Assembly: GCA_902362715.1 (NCBI GenBank)
Contig: CABIXN010000005.1
Span: forward strand, 62,001-126,000
Reading direction: 5' to 3'
Length of the DNA stretch: 64,000 nucleotides
DNA from: Lachnospiraceae bacterium
GTDB lineage: Bacteria > Bacillota > Clostridia > Lachnospirales > Lachnospiraceae
Under the pieces are notes generated by a model. The model saw only the letters and a program-made list of their open reading frames with translations, did no database searches and was not told where the DNA came from. Shown piece after piece: positions 52,138 to 60,911 of the stretch. Made by a program: the position numbers and the translations under genes. The stretch's first letter is position 1; each line of letters starts with the position of its first letter.

Positions 52138-53076
52138 TTATTTTTCAGGTACAGATGACTGGATAAATTCCATATATTTCTTCTTACGCGCTTTAAATTC
52201 CGGATTATTTTTCTGCATTTCAGCCAGTTTACCTTCGTTTTCCTGGATATCATTTGCATGAATAAACTTACCTGGAATTGTATCATGTGCATGCTCAAGC
52301 TGCTCTTCCGGGAATACAAAAGTAAGCTTGCCTGCAACATTCTCCAGCTTTCCAACCATACCGCACAGATCACAGGTTGCAGCGCTTGTACATGGATCAA
52401 TGTAAAACTCTTTGCTGTGGCAGTGCGGACATACACCTTTCTCACCAAGATATTTTGCATTTTCAGGATCTTTTGCAGCATTTGCAATATTTACACCAAT
52501 CTGGTGTGCTCTTGCAAGAGCTTCATCATTCATAAGGATTCCTTTAGACCATCCAAATACATCATTGTCAATAACTGTCCACTTTGGTGTCAGAGCCTGC
52601 ATTGCACAGTCTACCTGTACACGTGTTGCCCAGTCTGATCCTCCGATAGCCATATAAGAAACTACTTTTTCTTTTAATACCCGTGGATCTACTCCCGGAC
52701 CGCCGTTTTCTCTGGAAATTTTATCAGCAATGATATTATTTCCTCTGTCCATACGGGGACCAAAACGATCTGTTACTGTATGGAATAAACCAGTAGAACC
52801 TTTTTCAAAAATAGGAACTGTACTGATAATTCCATCTGCATCCAGCATTTTGTCCAGCAGCCATGGGAAATCATCCTTTAATACGCAAAGGTTTCCCTTT
52901 CCGCCAAACAGCGATTTTACACAGGCAATACATCCGGTGCAGTGTTTAATATCAAGGTTCTGCATCTGGATAAATTCGATTTCCGCTCCTGCTTCCTGTG
53001 CCCCCATCAATGCTTCTTTACACATTGCATCGTTGTTTCCATTTTTAGTACCATAAGAAATACCTAAAATTTTCAT
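52138..53076 (-). CDS. Iron-sulfur flavoprotein (FMN reductase fold) with C-terminal zinc ribbon
   Basis: A 312-residue NAD(P)H-dependent FMN reductase-like protein. The flavin fold starts MKILGISYGTKNGNND. A compact cysteine motif, C46-x2-C49-x2-C52-x11-C64 (KHCTGCIACVKSL...NLC), resembles the [4Fe-4S] site of Isf flavoproteins. STVPIFEKGSTGLFHTVTDRF is the second flavin loop. Residues about 225-255 add a ribbon GVCPHCHSKEF...TCDLCGMVG. ATG 53076 has AGGAGG seven bases upstream. Together with the EthD-like gene it forms a two-gene redox operon; the substrate is unknown. Confidence 0.75.
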   Translation of the reverse strand: MKILGISYGTKNGNNDAMCKEALMGAQEAGAEIEFIQMQNLDIKHCTGCIACVKSLFGGKGNLCVLKDDFPWLLDKMLDADGIISTVPIFEKGSTGLFHTVTDRFGPRMDRGNNIIADKISRENGGPGVDPRVLKEKVVSYMAIGGSDWATRVQVDCAMQALTPKWTVIDNDVFGWSKGILMNDEALARAHQIGVNIANAAKDPENAKYLGEKGVCPHCHSKEFYIDPCTSAATCDLCGMVGKLENVAGKLTFVFPEEQLEHAHDTIPGKFIHANDIQENEGKLAEMQKNNPEFKARKKKYMEFIQSSVPEK

Positions 53077-53132
53077 TCCGTTTCCTCCTGTTTTTATCAA
53101 TATACCATAATAAGACCTTTTTGTGTGATTTT

Positions 53133-53161
53133 ATTATAAATTCCCAAAAATTGAATGTCCA
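53133..53161 (-). promoter_or_regulatory. Promoter of the Fe-S flavoprotein operon
   Basis: On the minus strand TGGACA (53156-53161) is followed after 17 bases by a perfect TATAAT (53133-53138). The ATG follows about 57 bases later. Confidence 0.85.
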
Positions 53162-53332
53162 ATATACAAATTGCATTAAGTATTTCCTCTTCCTATGTGC
53201 TATGCCCCTCCATCTCTATATAACTCTGACAGTTTTTTCACGGAATTTCGCCATTTTTCACAATTCATATTTTTTACTTATGCAAAAAGTGGATAAGACC
53301 TTGTTTTTCCTGTAATACAAGATCCAAAAACA

Positions 53333-53374
53333 GCAAAAAAAAGCCCGGCAGAGCAGCTTATTCCTGTTCCGCCG
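53333..53374 (-). terminator. capA terminator overlapping the stop codon
   Basis: On the minus strand CCGGCGGAACAG and CTGCTCTGCCGG pair with two mismatches, followed by GCTTTTTTTT. The left arm contains the last codons and the stop codon (53358-53360) lies in the loop or arm. Confidence 0.8.
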
Positions 53375-54476
53375 GTACTATCACACCATTTTCATCAATC
53401 TCTACATCAAAAGAAATCTGCTCCATATAATTTAAGACCGCCTGTGCCTCTTTGCCGGAAAGCTCAGATGTCTTTGAATTAGATGCTGCAGCGGGAATCA
53501 TTTTAAGAGAAAGCTTCTGATTTTCATCTACAGCCACCTTTAAAACAGCAGTTCTTTCAATGGTTGGATTAAACATAAAATTGCCAAGACTGTAAACGAT
53601 AGGTACCTCTTTATAATATTCAATTCCCTGAAGCACATGAGGATGAGATCCAATCACCAGATCTGCCCCTGCGTCTATGTAAGCATGTGCCAGTACTTTC
53701 TGATACTCTTCGGGTACTTCTGCTTTTTCAATTCCCCAGTGTACATAAACTACCACCAGATCATTTTCCTTCTCAGCTTTCCGGATCTGTTCTACCAGCA
53801 GCTGGGGATCATAAGTTGTAAATACACCTGGCTGACTGTTTCTCACATCCCAGTCCACCACCGGTATCACTCTGGATGCACACAAAAATCCTACCTTAGT
53901 TCCGTTTACTTCAATAGTTTCACAGGCAGATGCCCGCTTAAGCGTCTCTCCGGCTCCCACATAAGGAATCCCCGCCTGATCCAGCGTCTCAAATGTCTGA
54001 GATAATACATCCTGCCCAAAATCCAGTACATGATTATTCGCCAGGGATACAATATCCACTCCCGTCTCCTGGAACATCTTCACATAAGACGGATCTGTCT
54101 TAAATGTAAATTGTTTATCCGGCGCCTTAGTACCTCCTGTCCCAAAGGGAAATTCCTCGTTTACCATGGTAATATCCGCATTTTTCATCTGCTGCTGAAG
54201 CTCATCCGATAAAATCCCGCTCAGTCCTGCCCCATCATAGGCCGCTGTAATATTGCTTCCCATCTGAATATCACCGGTAAACAGCATGGTAAATGGTTCC
54301 TGCTTTTTTTCCTCAATCTCAGGCTGCAGTACCTCTTTCGTTTCTACAGAGCCCTCTACAATCTCTCCGGTTACAGACACCCCGCTTTTCTTATCCTTCT
54401 CTGTGCCGCAGCCCCACAGCACAAGGGCCAGACACAGGCCCATGGCCGCAGCCGCCTTTCTCTTTAGTCCTTTCAT
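53358..54476 (-). CDS. CapA-family (PGA_cap) surface lipoprotein
   Basis: A 372-residue exported protein. The signal segment ends in a lipobox (LALVLWGCG, Cys about 24), so it is probably lipid-anchored. The calcineurin-like PGA_cap domain has LFTGDIQMGSNI, SLANNHVLDFGQDVL, YVGAGETL, VYVHWGIEK and VIGSHPHVLQGIEYY, as in CapA/PgsA proteins linked to polyglutamate capsules. No capB/capC genes are adjacent, so it may act on another polymer or as a phosphoesterase. ATG 54476 begins one base after the PspC stop. Confidence 0.85.
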   Translation of the reverse strand: MKGLKRKAAAAMGLCLALVLWGCGTEKDKKSGVSVTGEIVEGSVETKEVLQPEIEEKKQEPFTMLFTGDIQMGSNITAAYDGAGLSGILSDELQQQMKNADITMVNEEFPFGTGGTKAPDKQFTFKTDPSYVKMFQETGVDIVSLANNHVLDFGQDVLSQTFETLDQAGIPYVGAGETLKRASACETIEVNGTKVGFLCASRVIPVVDWDVRNSQPGVFTTYDPQLLVEQIRKAEKENDLVVVYVHWGIEKAEVPEEYQKVLAHAYIDAGADLVIGSHPHVLQGIEYYKEVPIVYSLGNFMFNPTIERTAVLKVAVDENQKLSLKMIPAAASNSKTSELSGKEAQAVLNYMEQISFDVEIDENGVIVPAEQE

Positions 54477-54477
54477 A

Positions 54478-54672
54478 TCAGTCCGGATCCTTTGGCATAA
54501 TAATTGCACCGATGAGATAAACAAGAATCCCCCCGCCAATAGAAATTACGCAGAGTATCAGACAAAGCAGTCTGATTAACGTTGGGTCAATTCCTGAATA
54601 TTCTCCGATCCCTCCGCAGACGCCGCACAAAATCCTATTTTTATTTGAACGGTAAAGTTTTTTATCCTTCAT
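54478..54672 (-). CDS. PspC-domain protein
   Basis: A 64-residue membrane protein consisting almost only of a PspC domain: KLYRSNKNRILCGVCGGIGEYSGIDPTLIRLLCLI, then one hydrophobic helix ending YLIGAIIMPKDPD. Such proteins are linked to envelope stress. ATG 54672 has GAAGGAGA eight bases upstream; upstream ATGs abut the site. A TTGATT-18-TACTAT promoter may start here (minus strand, about 54719-54748). Confidence 0.87.
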   Translation of the reverse strand: MKDKKLYRSNKNRILCGVCGGIGEYSGIDPTLIRLLCLILCVISIGGGILVYLIGAIIMPKDPD

Positions 54673-54737
54673 AAAATGCATCTCCTTCCTGAAACAAGCC
54701 ATTTCTTATATAGTTATAGTATGCATTTTTAAAGAAA

Positions 54738-55688
54738 TTAATCAAGTCTAAAATACAAATCTCCCGCGCCGCAGTCCAAATAAATGTCAGGCAGATTATC
54801 ATTGTTTTTTAAATTCAATTCATGTTTTAAACTGGTATAACTGTTTCCATTAACAGTGAGATCTCCTGCACCACAGGATAATACGTAGTTATACTGATCT
54901 GGTTCCCCTAAAAGCTCTATACTCATATCTCCCACACCGCAGGAGGCATTCAGATCTCCCTGTACCGTTCCGCTTATATCAAAGTCGCCTGCACCACAGC
55001 TGGCATTTAAAGAGCCGGCACACAAAAGCTCATCCAGAGTAATATCGCCGCTGTTTACCGTAAATTCCGCTGATTTATTGACAGTCAGATCTCCTGTATA
55101 TTCCAGATCCCCGGCTCCTGTTCTCAGCGAACATATATCCGCCATCATAGCGGCCTGGACAGTCAGGTCTCCTGCCCCTACACTGAAATCCATTGTTTCA
55201 AAATAAATATCTTTCGGAACTGTTATTAAAACATCCGGGCCGTAATGCCGGTTACTGAGTCCAATATTCACTTTAAAGCTGCCCTTTTCAATTGTCAGTG
55301 TATTCTGATTCTGAACTACATCGTAATCGGCATAACGGGTGTCTACCGCCACAGTTATGGTATCATCCAAATTGCTGCCTTCCCTGATTTCCACATCCCC
55401 GGCTCCCACATCCAGCTTCAGTTCTTTAATTTCATTCTTATCAAATGTATAGGATTTCAAATCAGTACCTTTACCGGAATACTCCTGCTCCTGATGAACC
55501 CCCACTCTGACCCCAAAGGGACCGGTTACAGAAACATCAAAGGGCCCCACCTGAAAAGTGCCTGCCCTCTGGCCCTCCTTAAGTGAAATCCAGGAAAATC
55601 CCTTCACAGCAGCCGTGCCAACCAGAATCACACCAATGATCACAAGTATAAAAGCACTGATCAAACACCATTTTGTAAATCTCTTCAT
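54738..55688 (-). CDS. DUF4097-type beta-repeat membrane protein
   Basis: A 316-residue protein with one N-terminal membrane helix (about 8-30) and an external beta-rich region. The region repeats GAGD-type turns at least eight times (DVGAGDVEIREG, CGAGDFDIS, CGAGDLTVNG), as in DUF4097 adhesin-like proteins. It probably acts in envelope-stress sensing with the DUF1700 protein upstream, seven bases away. ATG 55688 is used; an in-frame GTG at 55694 is closer to AAAGGAG and is possible. Confidence 0.82.
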   Translation of the reverse strand: MKRFTKWCLISAFILVIIGVILVGTAAVKGFSWISLKEGQRAGTFQVGPFDVSVTGPFGVRVGVHQEQEYSGKGTDLKSYTFDKNEIKELKLDVGAGDVEIREGSNLDDTITVAVDTRYADYDVVQNQNTLTIEKGSFKVNIGLSNRHYGPDVLITVPKDIYFETMDFSVGAGDLTVQAAMMADICSLRTGAGDLEYTGDLTVNKSAEFTVNSGDITLDELLCAGSLNASCGAGDFDISGTVQGDLNASCGVGDMSIELLGEPDQYNYVLSCGAGDLTVNGNSYTSLKHELNLKNNDNLPDIYLDCGAGDLYFRLD

Positions 55689-55695
55689 AATCACA

Positions 55696-56307
55696 CTACT
55701 CCTTTCGGCCCGGAATCTTTCTTATTATAGCTTTCATTCCGTTACAAAGACCTTCTACAGCCGGCGGTAAAGCATTTTTACAATAAGCCGCAAATGCCAG
55801 AAGTAAAAGAAGCCCTGCGGCAAAACAAAACAGACTGCCCCCGATAACTGCCAGGGATGCAAATGCAACACCAGAAACGGCTCCACCAAAGATACACATA
55901 ATAACTGCCCAGAGAAAAGCCGCAGCCATTGCCAGTCCAAGTGCCGCGGCCACTGCCACCAGAACACAGATCACAGCTGTAAATGCAGTCACAACTCCAA
56001 TCACCGCAATCAGCCAAAATGGAAACCAGCCGGCAGCCGGCCTTACTTTCGGTGACGGCGTCTGTTTACTCTCAAACGTATAATATCCCCGTTCTGTATA
56101 TTCCCCCCGCATCTCTCCTGACAGACCTTCTTTAATTGTATAAGCAACCTTTTCCGGGGAACCCAGCTCTTCAATTACAGAAGCCTCGTTTTCCATTCCG
56201 GCATCTTCAAAATAGCACCTGTAATACTCAAGTGCTTCCTCTCTTTCCTCCGCTGAAATATCTGACAAAAGATATTCCAGCTCTTTTAAAAATCTATCCT
56301 GCTTCAT
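55696..56307 (-). CDS. DUF1700 (HAAS domain) membrane protein
   Basis: A 203-residue protein. The N-terminal helical domain MKQDRFLKELEYLLSDISAEEREEALEYYRCYFEDAG is the HAAS/DUF1700 signature. Four or so hydrophobic, Ala-rich segments follow from about residue 95. It is usually encoded with a PadR regulator, as here. ATG 56307 has GGGAGG upstream and overlaps the padR stop by four bases. Confidence 0.87.
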   Translation of the reverse strand: MKQDRFLKELEYLLSDISAEEREEALEYYRCYFEDAGMENEASVIEELGSPEKVAYTIKEGLSGEMRGEYTERGYYTFESKQTPSPKVRPAAGWFPFWLIAVIGVVTAFTAVICVLVAVAAALGLAMAAAFLWAVIMCIFGGAVSGVAFASLAVIGGSLFCFAAGLLLLLAFAAYCKNALPPAVEGLCNGMKAIIRKIPGRKE

Positions 56308-56627
56308 ATGTTCTTTCCTCCCGAAAACAGATTTGAGATTTTTGTTGAATATATAACCCACTCTGATTTGTAAAGCTTTAGCTGCGCAGAACCTTTCTCT
56401 GTTATCTTGTAATATCTTCGGTTTCTGCCTCCGCATTCCATGTCATAAACTTCCAGACACTCATCTTTCTGCAGACGTCTTAAAACCGGATAAAGAGTAG
56501 ACTCTGAAATCTCAATTGCTTTCCTGACATCCTGGGTAATTTTATATCCGTATGTTCCCTCCTCTTCTGCTGACACAACAGCAAGAACGATCGCATCAAG
56601 AAGGGCTGCTCCTGTATTAAATACCAT
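56304..56627 (-). CDS. PadR-family transcriptional regulator
   Basis: A 107-residue winged-helix repressor. It has LDAIVLAVVSAEEEGTYGYKITQDVRKAIEISESTLYPVLRRLQKDECLEVY and GGRNRRYYKITEKG, the canonical PadR DNA-binding domain, with a short C-terminal helix for dimerisation. It is the first gene of the DUF1700-DUF4097 operon and probably controls it from the palindrome in its promoter. Confidence 0.92.
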   Translation of the reverse strand: MVFNTGAALLDAIVLAVVSAEEEGTYGYKITQDVRKAIEISESTLYPVLRRLQKDECLEVYDMECGGRNRRYYKITEKGSAQLKLYKSEWVIYSTKISNLFSGGKNI

Positions 56628-56692
56628 GTCATCACTCCCTGCCCTTTACAGCTGATTTATTTATCTTTCTATAATATTATATTTCCTCTAAT

Positions 56693-56721
56693 ACTATATG
56701 TCATATAATATTGTTTGTCAA
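56693..56721 (-). promoter_or_regulatory. padR promoter with palindromic operator
   Basis: On the minus strand TTGACA (56716-56721), 17 bases, TATAGT (56693-56698). A 13-bp palindrome TATATGACATATA (56695-56707) overlaps the -10 box and is a candidate PadR site. A further AT-rich dyad ATAATATTAT lies at about 56671-56680. Confidence 0.82.
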
Positions 56722-56847
56722 CTTGTTTTGTTTGTAATTCACAAGTCTAAATACGATTTTCCCACAGAGTGTTTTATATTTTAAAATTTATGTGAACTCT
56801 GCAATTTTTTGTAGTTTATTTTGAAAGAATATAGTATACTTTAGTCA

Positions 56848-56880
56848 CACAAACCGTTAGTCTGTATCTTCCGGTTTGTG
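56848..56880 (+). repeat. Hairpin in the leader of the Cys-rich small protein gene
   Basis: CACAAACCG and CGGTTTGTG pair perfectly around a 15-base loop. It lies downstream of a TTGTAG...TAGTAT/TATACT promoter-like region, so it may be part of a structured leader. Confidence 0.6.
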
Positions 56881-56910
56881 ATTTATAGATGCACAATAGC
56901 AACAGAATGG

Positions 56911-56939
56911 ACACTTCCTTACATGATGTAAGGAAGTGT
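56911..56939 (+). repeat. 29-bp near-perfect palindrome before the Cys-rich small protein gene
   Basis: ACACTTCCTTACAT and ATGTAAGGAAGTGT are separated by one base. It ends 35 bases before the ATG. As DNA it is an ideal site for a dimeric regulator; as RNA the one-base gap makes it a long stem. No U-tract follows. Confidence 0.8.
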
Positions 56940-56974
56940 TTCCAAATATGCTGCAGAAAGGAGTTTTATTTTAT

Positions 56975-57184
56975 ATGGACGAAAAATTAATGAATCAATG
57001 CACACATAACTGCCACACATGTGGTTCTGCCTGCGGCAGTACAGATAAAAAACAGGAAAGTTTTTTTGATAAGTTAGAAAATATTTCCGAAGCTTATAAC
57101 CAGCTGGATGAAGAGGAAGTACTTAAAATACTAGGCGACACCGTATCCCAGTGGGAAAAGGAACTGGATGAGGGCAAGGAATAA
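56975..57184 (+). CDS. Small Cys-rich protein resembling the N-terminus of NBP35/Mrp ATPases
   Basis: A 69-residue protein with four clustered cysteines (CTHNCHTCGSACG, residues 8-20), then an acidic helical part. The cysteine pattern resembles the N-terminal extension of NBP35/ApbC-type iron-sulfur scaffold ATPases, but no ATPase domain follows. ATG 56975 has AAAGGAG nine bases upstream; an upstream in-frame GTG at 56936 lies inside the palindrome. It may bind a metal or Fe-S cluster. Function unknown. Confidence 0.65.
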   Translation: MDEKLMNQCTHNCHTCGSACGSTDKKQESFFDKLENISEAYNQLDEEEVLKILGDTVSQWEKELDEGKE

Positions 57185-57208
57185 CCGCCGGTTTCCTGAT
57201 AACAGCTA

Positions 57209-57286
57209 AAAAAGAAGTACAAAAAATGGTTCATCTTCAGATTCATCTGATAAGATATCTGAACTCATTTTCTGTACTTCTTCTTT
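57209..57286. terminator. Bidirectional terminator between the Cys-rich gene and nadE
   Basis: AAGAAGTACA and TGTACTTCTT pair over ten bases with further inner pairing (CAGAT/ATCTG). A-rich sequence lies on the left and T-rich on the right, serving both converging genes. Confidence 0.75.
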
Positions 57287-57323
57287 ATTTCTTCTCGAAT
57301 TGTTTTATCTTTATTCTCTGCCT

Positions 57324-59240
57324 TCAGACTGTGATCTGCTCTAGCTCATCCAGCCAGATTCCGGCGCTGGCGTCGCTTGGCATTCTGAGATCCCCCCTTG
57401 GGGAAACTGCCACTGTACCCACTTTTGGACCGTCCGGCAGGCAGGAACGTTTAAACTGCTGGGAGAAAAACCTCCGGTAAAAGGTCTTCAGCCATTTTAA
57501 TATCGTCACTTTATCATACATTCCTTCAAAAGCATAAACCGCCAGCCGGTAAATTTTTTCCGGTGAACATCCAAACCGCAGCACATAATATAAATAAAAA
57601 TCATGCAGCTCATAAGGCCCCACCAGATCTTCCGTTTTCTGAGAAATCTTACCGTCTTCCGGCGGCAGCAGTTCCGGGCTTACAGGAGTATCAAGCACAT
57701 CTAAAAGAATTGCTGAGAGCTTCTCATCCCCGCAGGTATCTGCATAATACTGCACCAGATGGCGGACCAGCGTTTTTGGCACGGAGGAATTAACCCCGTA
57801 CATAGACATATGATCCCCGTTATAAGTTGCCCACCCAAGAGCCAGTTCAGACAGATCACCCGTTCCAATTACCATACCACCGGCTTTATTAGCCAAATCC
57901 ATCAAAATCTGCGTCCGCTCTCTGGCCTGACTGTTTTCATAGGTCACATCATGCAGATTGGGATCCTGCCGGATATCGCAGAAATGAATCTTTACGGCAT
58001 CTTTAATACTTACTTCCAAAAACTCTGCGCCAAGGCACCGGATCAAATTCACCGCATTATCATACGTCCGGTCTGTAGTTCCAAATCCCGGCATAGTCAC
58101 AGCTAAAATTCCCTTCCGGTCCTTTTTCAGCAGATCAAAAGCCCGGACCGTTACAAGCAGAGCCAGCGTGGAATCCAGTCCCCCGGAGATTCCCACAACA
58201 GCAGTTTTGCATCCGGTATGCTCCAGACGTTTTTTCAGTCCCATTGCCTGAATCTCAAGAATCTCCTGGCACCGCTTATCTCTTGCGGCTTTTCCGTCAG
58301 GAACAAAGGGTCTTGGATCTACAAAGCGTGTCAGATTTGTTTCTTCTTCTTTCAGATCAAATAAAATCTCTGTATAGAGGTCCTCTGACATTTCAAAGGT
58401 TGTCATTCTGCGCCGCTCTTCTTTTAATCTGCGTATATCAATTTCCGTATAAATAGCTTCATTCAAAAACCGTCTGGCAGCTTTTAAAATATTCCCGTTT
58501 TCAGCAATGAGATTATGTCCGGAATACACCACATCCTGGGTAGACTCTCCATCTCCGGCGCTGGCATAGATGTAGCCGCATACAAGCCGGGCTGACTGCC
58601 CGGCAACAAGATTCTGACGATAAATATCCTTCCCGGTAGTTTCATCACTGGCAGAAAGATTTACCATCAGCGTAGCTCCTGCCAGAGCATGTCCAATACT
58701 GGGAGGATTAGGCGCCCAAAGATCTTCACAGATTTCCGCTGCAATTTTTAAATCCGGCATCTGACGGCAGGAAAACAAAAGCTTTGTCCCCATTGGCACC
58801 TGCCTTCCGTCTCCGGCATCCACCATAACAGCGCCTCTCATGCCTCTTGTAAAATGCCGCTGCTCATAAAACTCATTATATCCGGGAACATGGGTTTTGG
58901 GCACAAACCCCAGTACCCGTCCCCCGGACAGGGCCGCAGCCACATTATAAAGTTTTCCATTATACTCTAACGGCAGCCCCACAAACACCAGACAGTCCTT
59001 CTGCCGCGTATGCGCCGCCACTTCCTGCAGAGCTTCTTTTGCTTTTGTCAGCAGCAATTCCTGCAAAAACAAATCTCCGCAGCTGTATCCGGTCAGGCAG
59101 AGCTCCGGAAATACAATGACTTTCGCCTGCTCCTTTACAGCCTCATCAATCAGCCTGCAGATCAATTTTCCGTTATATTTTGGATCCGCCACCTTTATTT
59201 TGGGGGTTACTGCGGCAGCCTTTATAAATCCCTGTTTCAC
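57324..59240 (-). CDS. nadE: Glutamine-dependent NAD+ synthetase
   Basis: Makes NAD+ from deamido-NAD+ with ammonia from glutamine. The 638-residue protein has an N-terminal nitrilase-type glutaminase ([15 protein letters not shown] with the catalytic Glu; [26 protein letters not shown] with the Cys) and a C-terminal synthetase with [16 protein letters not shown] (about residue 350), [13 protein letters not shown] and [26 protein letters not shown]. Length and order are normal for the long bacterial form. It overlaps hslO by four bases. Confidence 0.96.
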   Translation of the reverse strand: MKQGFIKAAAVTPKIKVADPKYNGKLICRLIDEAVKEQAKVIVFPELCLTGYSCGDLFLQELLLTKAKEALQEVAAHTRQKDCLVFVGLPLEYNGKLYNVAAALSGGRVLGFVPKTHVPGYNEFYEQRHFTRGMRGAVMVDAGDGRQVPMGTKLLFSCRQMPDLKIAAEICEDLWAPNPPSIGHALAGATLMVNLSASDETTGKDIYRQNLVAGQSARLVCGYIYASAGDGESTQDVVYSGHNLIAENGNILKAARRFLNEAIYTEIDIRRLKEERRRMTTFEMSEDLYTEILFDLKEEETNLTRFVDPRPFVPDGKAARDKRCQEILEIQAMGLKKRLEHTGCKTAVVGISGGLDSTLALLVTVRAFDLLKKDRKGILAVTMPGFGTTDRTYDNAVNLIRCLGAEFLEVSIKDAVKIHFCDIRQDPNLHDVTYENSQARERTQILMDLANKAGGMVIGTGDLSELALGWATYNGDHMSMYGVNSSVPKTLVRHLVQYYADTCGDEKLSAILLDVLDTPVSPELLPPEDGKISQKTEDLVGPYELHDFYLYYVLRFGCSPEKIYRLAVYAFEGMYDKVTILKWLKTFYRRFFSQQFKRSCLPDGPKVGTVAVSPRGDLRMPSDASAGIWLDELEQITV

Positions 59241-60136
59241 TGTTTTACAATCTCCTTTAATTCATCAATACTGAACGTATAATCCGTATTGCAGAAATCG
59301 CACCGCACCTCTACAGGATTTCCTTCTGCAATCATCTCATTCAGTTCTTTTTTTCCGATGCTGACTACCGCCTTTTTCACACGCTCTTTGGAGCAGCTGC
59401 AATAAAACTCTGCAGGCATCCGGTCTGTAATCTCCAGTCCAAATTCTCCCAGAATATGTTCCAGCAGCTGCTCAGGCGTACTGCCTCTATCCAGCAGCTC
59501 TGTAACAGAAGTCACCTGTGCCAGTTTTTCCTCCAGTCTGCTGATGATCTCCTCACTGGTAAAAGGCATCAGCTGAATAATAAATCCTCCGGCCTGCTTT
59601 ACCGTATTATCCTTATTCATCAAAACCCCAAGCCCGACTGCTGAGGGCACCTGTTCGGAAGTCGCAAAATAATACGTGAGATCTTCTGCAATCTCACTGG
59701 TCTGCAGGGCAATCTGTCCCACATAAGGTTCTTTTAAACCCATATCTTTAATTACGTTCATAATCCCGGGGCCAACAGCGCCTGCCACATCCAGCTTACC
59801 CTTAGCATTGGCAGGCAGCATTACATCCGGCACAACCGGATAACCCTTGACATGTCCATGAGAGTCCGCCGTCACGGTCATTCCCCGCAAAGGGCCGCCG
59901 GACTTTATCTGAATGGTCAAAAGATCGTTGTCTCCCTTCATCATGGCTCCCATCATAACAGCCCCTGACATGAGACGTCCCAGAGCCGCCGTCACCACAG
60001 GACTGCTGTTATGCCGCCTGCGTCCCTCCTCGGTCAGATTCCTTGATGTTACGGCAAATGCCCGGATGGAACTTTCCGCCGCTGTGGCTCTTACAATATA
60101 ATCCCCGTCTTCTGTTTTTACTTCTATTTTGCTCAT
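59237..60136 (-). CDS. hslO: Redox-regulated chaperone Hsp33
   Basis: Holding chaperone activated by oxidation. The 299-residue protein has the N-terminal RATAAESSIRAFAV, GRLMSGAVMMGAMMKG, GPLRGMTVTAD and the C-terminal zinc switch FYCSCSKERVKKAV with VRCDFCNTDYTF, i.e. the four zinc-binding cysteines. First gene of a pair with nadE, starting 13 bases after the methyltransferase gene. Confidence 0.96.
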   Translation of the reverse strand: MSKIEVKTEDGDYIVRATAAESSIRAFAVTSRNLTEEGRRRHNSSPVVTAALGRLMSGAVMMGAMMKGDNDLLTIQIKSGGPLRGMTVTADSHGHVKGYPVVPDVMLPANAKGKLDVAGAVGPGIMNVIKDMGLKEPYVGQIALQTSEIAEDLTYYFATSEQVPSAVGLGVLMNKDNTVKQAGGFIIQLMPFTSEEIISRLEEKLAQVTSVTELLDRGSTPEQLLEHILGEFGLEITDRMPAEFYCSCSKERVKKAVVSIGKKELNEMIAEGNPVEVRCDFCNTDYTFSIDELKEIVKQ

Positions 60137-60149
60137 GTAACACCTCTTC

Positions 60150-60902
60150 TTACACTTCTTGTTTTTTTAAACATTCCCGGGCAATAAAATATACCCGTTC
60201 ACATTCCGGTCCGGGACTGTTTCCCTCTTCATCTGTCACAGCTAATAGCTCAAGTCCGGCCTGCTTTAACAGCTGTTCAATCTTTGAAAGTTCATATGCT
60301 CTCTGGTAATGGAACTCTTCATATCTGCGGAACAGCCCCGCTTCCTCCTCAATAAATAACGTCAGTGCATATTCATTTATGGAAGATTCCTCATCAAAAT
60401 AGTTTTCCCAGATAAAGCTGGCATGTTCTCTGTTCTCACAGATTACAGCATCCCCGATGACCTGGCTGTATTTATAAATTGTGTTTAAATCAAAAACAAA
60501 GATTCCGCCGGGATCCAGATAATTATTAACAAGCAAAAAAACAGTAAGCAGCTCTTCCTCCTCCAGAAGATAGTTCACAGAGTCGCAGACACTTACCACT
60601 GCGCCCACAGTGCCGTACAGCTCAAATTCCCTCATATCCTGCTGCAGGTACAAAATCCCTTCTGTATCCTGCCTTCCTGCCACTTCCAGCATTTCTTCTG
60701 ATAAATCCACGCCGATCATATCATAGCCCTTTTTGCTGAGAAACCGGGTAATTTTCCCGGTTCCGCAGCCAAGATCCAGCACCAGACCGTCATTGATCCC
60801 ATGTTCTTTTAAAATTTTCCACAAATAATTTCCCCACAATTCATAGGGAACATTATCCATAAATGTATCATATACTTCCGCAAATCCGGTATACGCTTCC
60901 AT
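60150..60902 (-). CDS. SAM-dependent methyltransferase, substrate unknown
   Basis: A 250-residue class I methyltransferase. The SAM site is LVLDLGCGTGKITRFL (residues about 41-56), followed by GVDLSEEML and the motif VVSVCDSVNYLLEEEE. Family members of this type in Firmicutes lie next to hslO or rsfS genes and have no proven substrate. It follows the DUF1002 gene by nine bases and precedes hslO by 13. Confidence 0.82.
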   Translation of the reverse strand: MEAYTGFAEVYDTFMDNVPYELWGNYLWKILKEHGINDGLVLDLGCGTGKITRFLSKKGYDMIGVDLSEEMLEVAGRQDTEGILYLQQDMREFELYGTVGAVVSVCDSVNYLLEEEELLTVFLLVNNYLDPGGIFVFDLNTIYKYSQVIGDAVICENREHASFIWENYFDEESSINEYALTLFIEEEAGLFRRYEEFHYQRAYELSKIEQLLKQAGLELLAVTDEEGNSPGPECERVYFIARECLKKQEV

Positions 60903-60911
60903 CTGTTCTCC

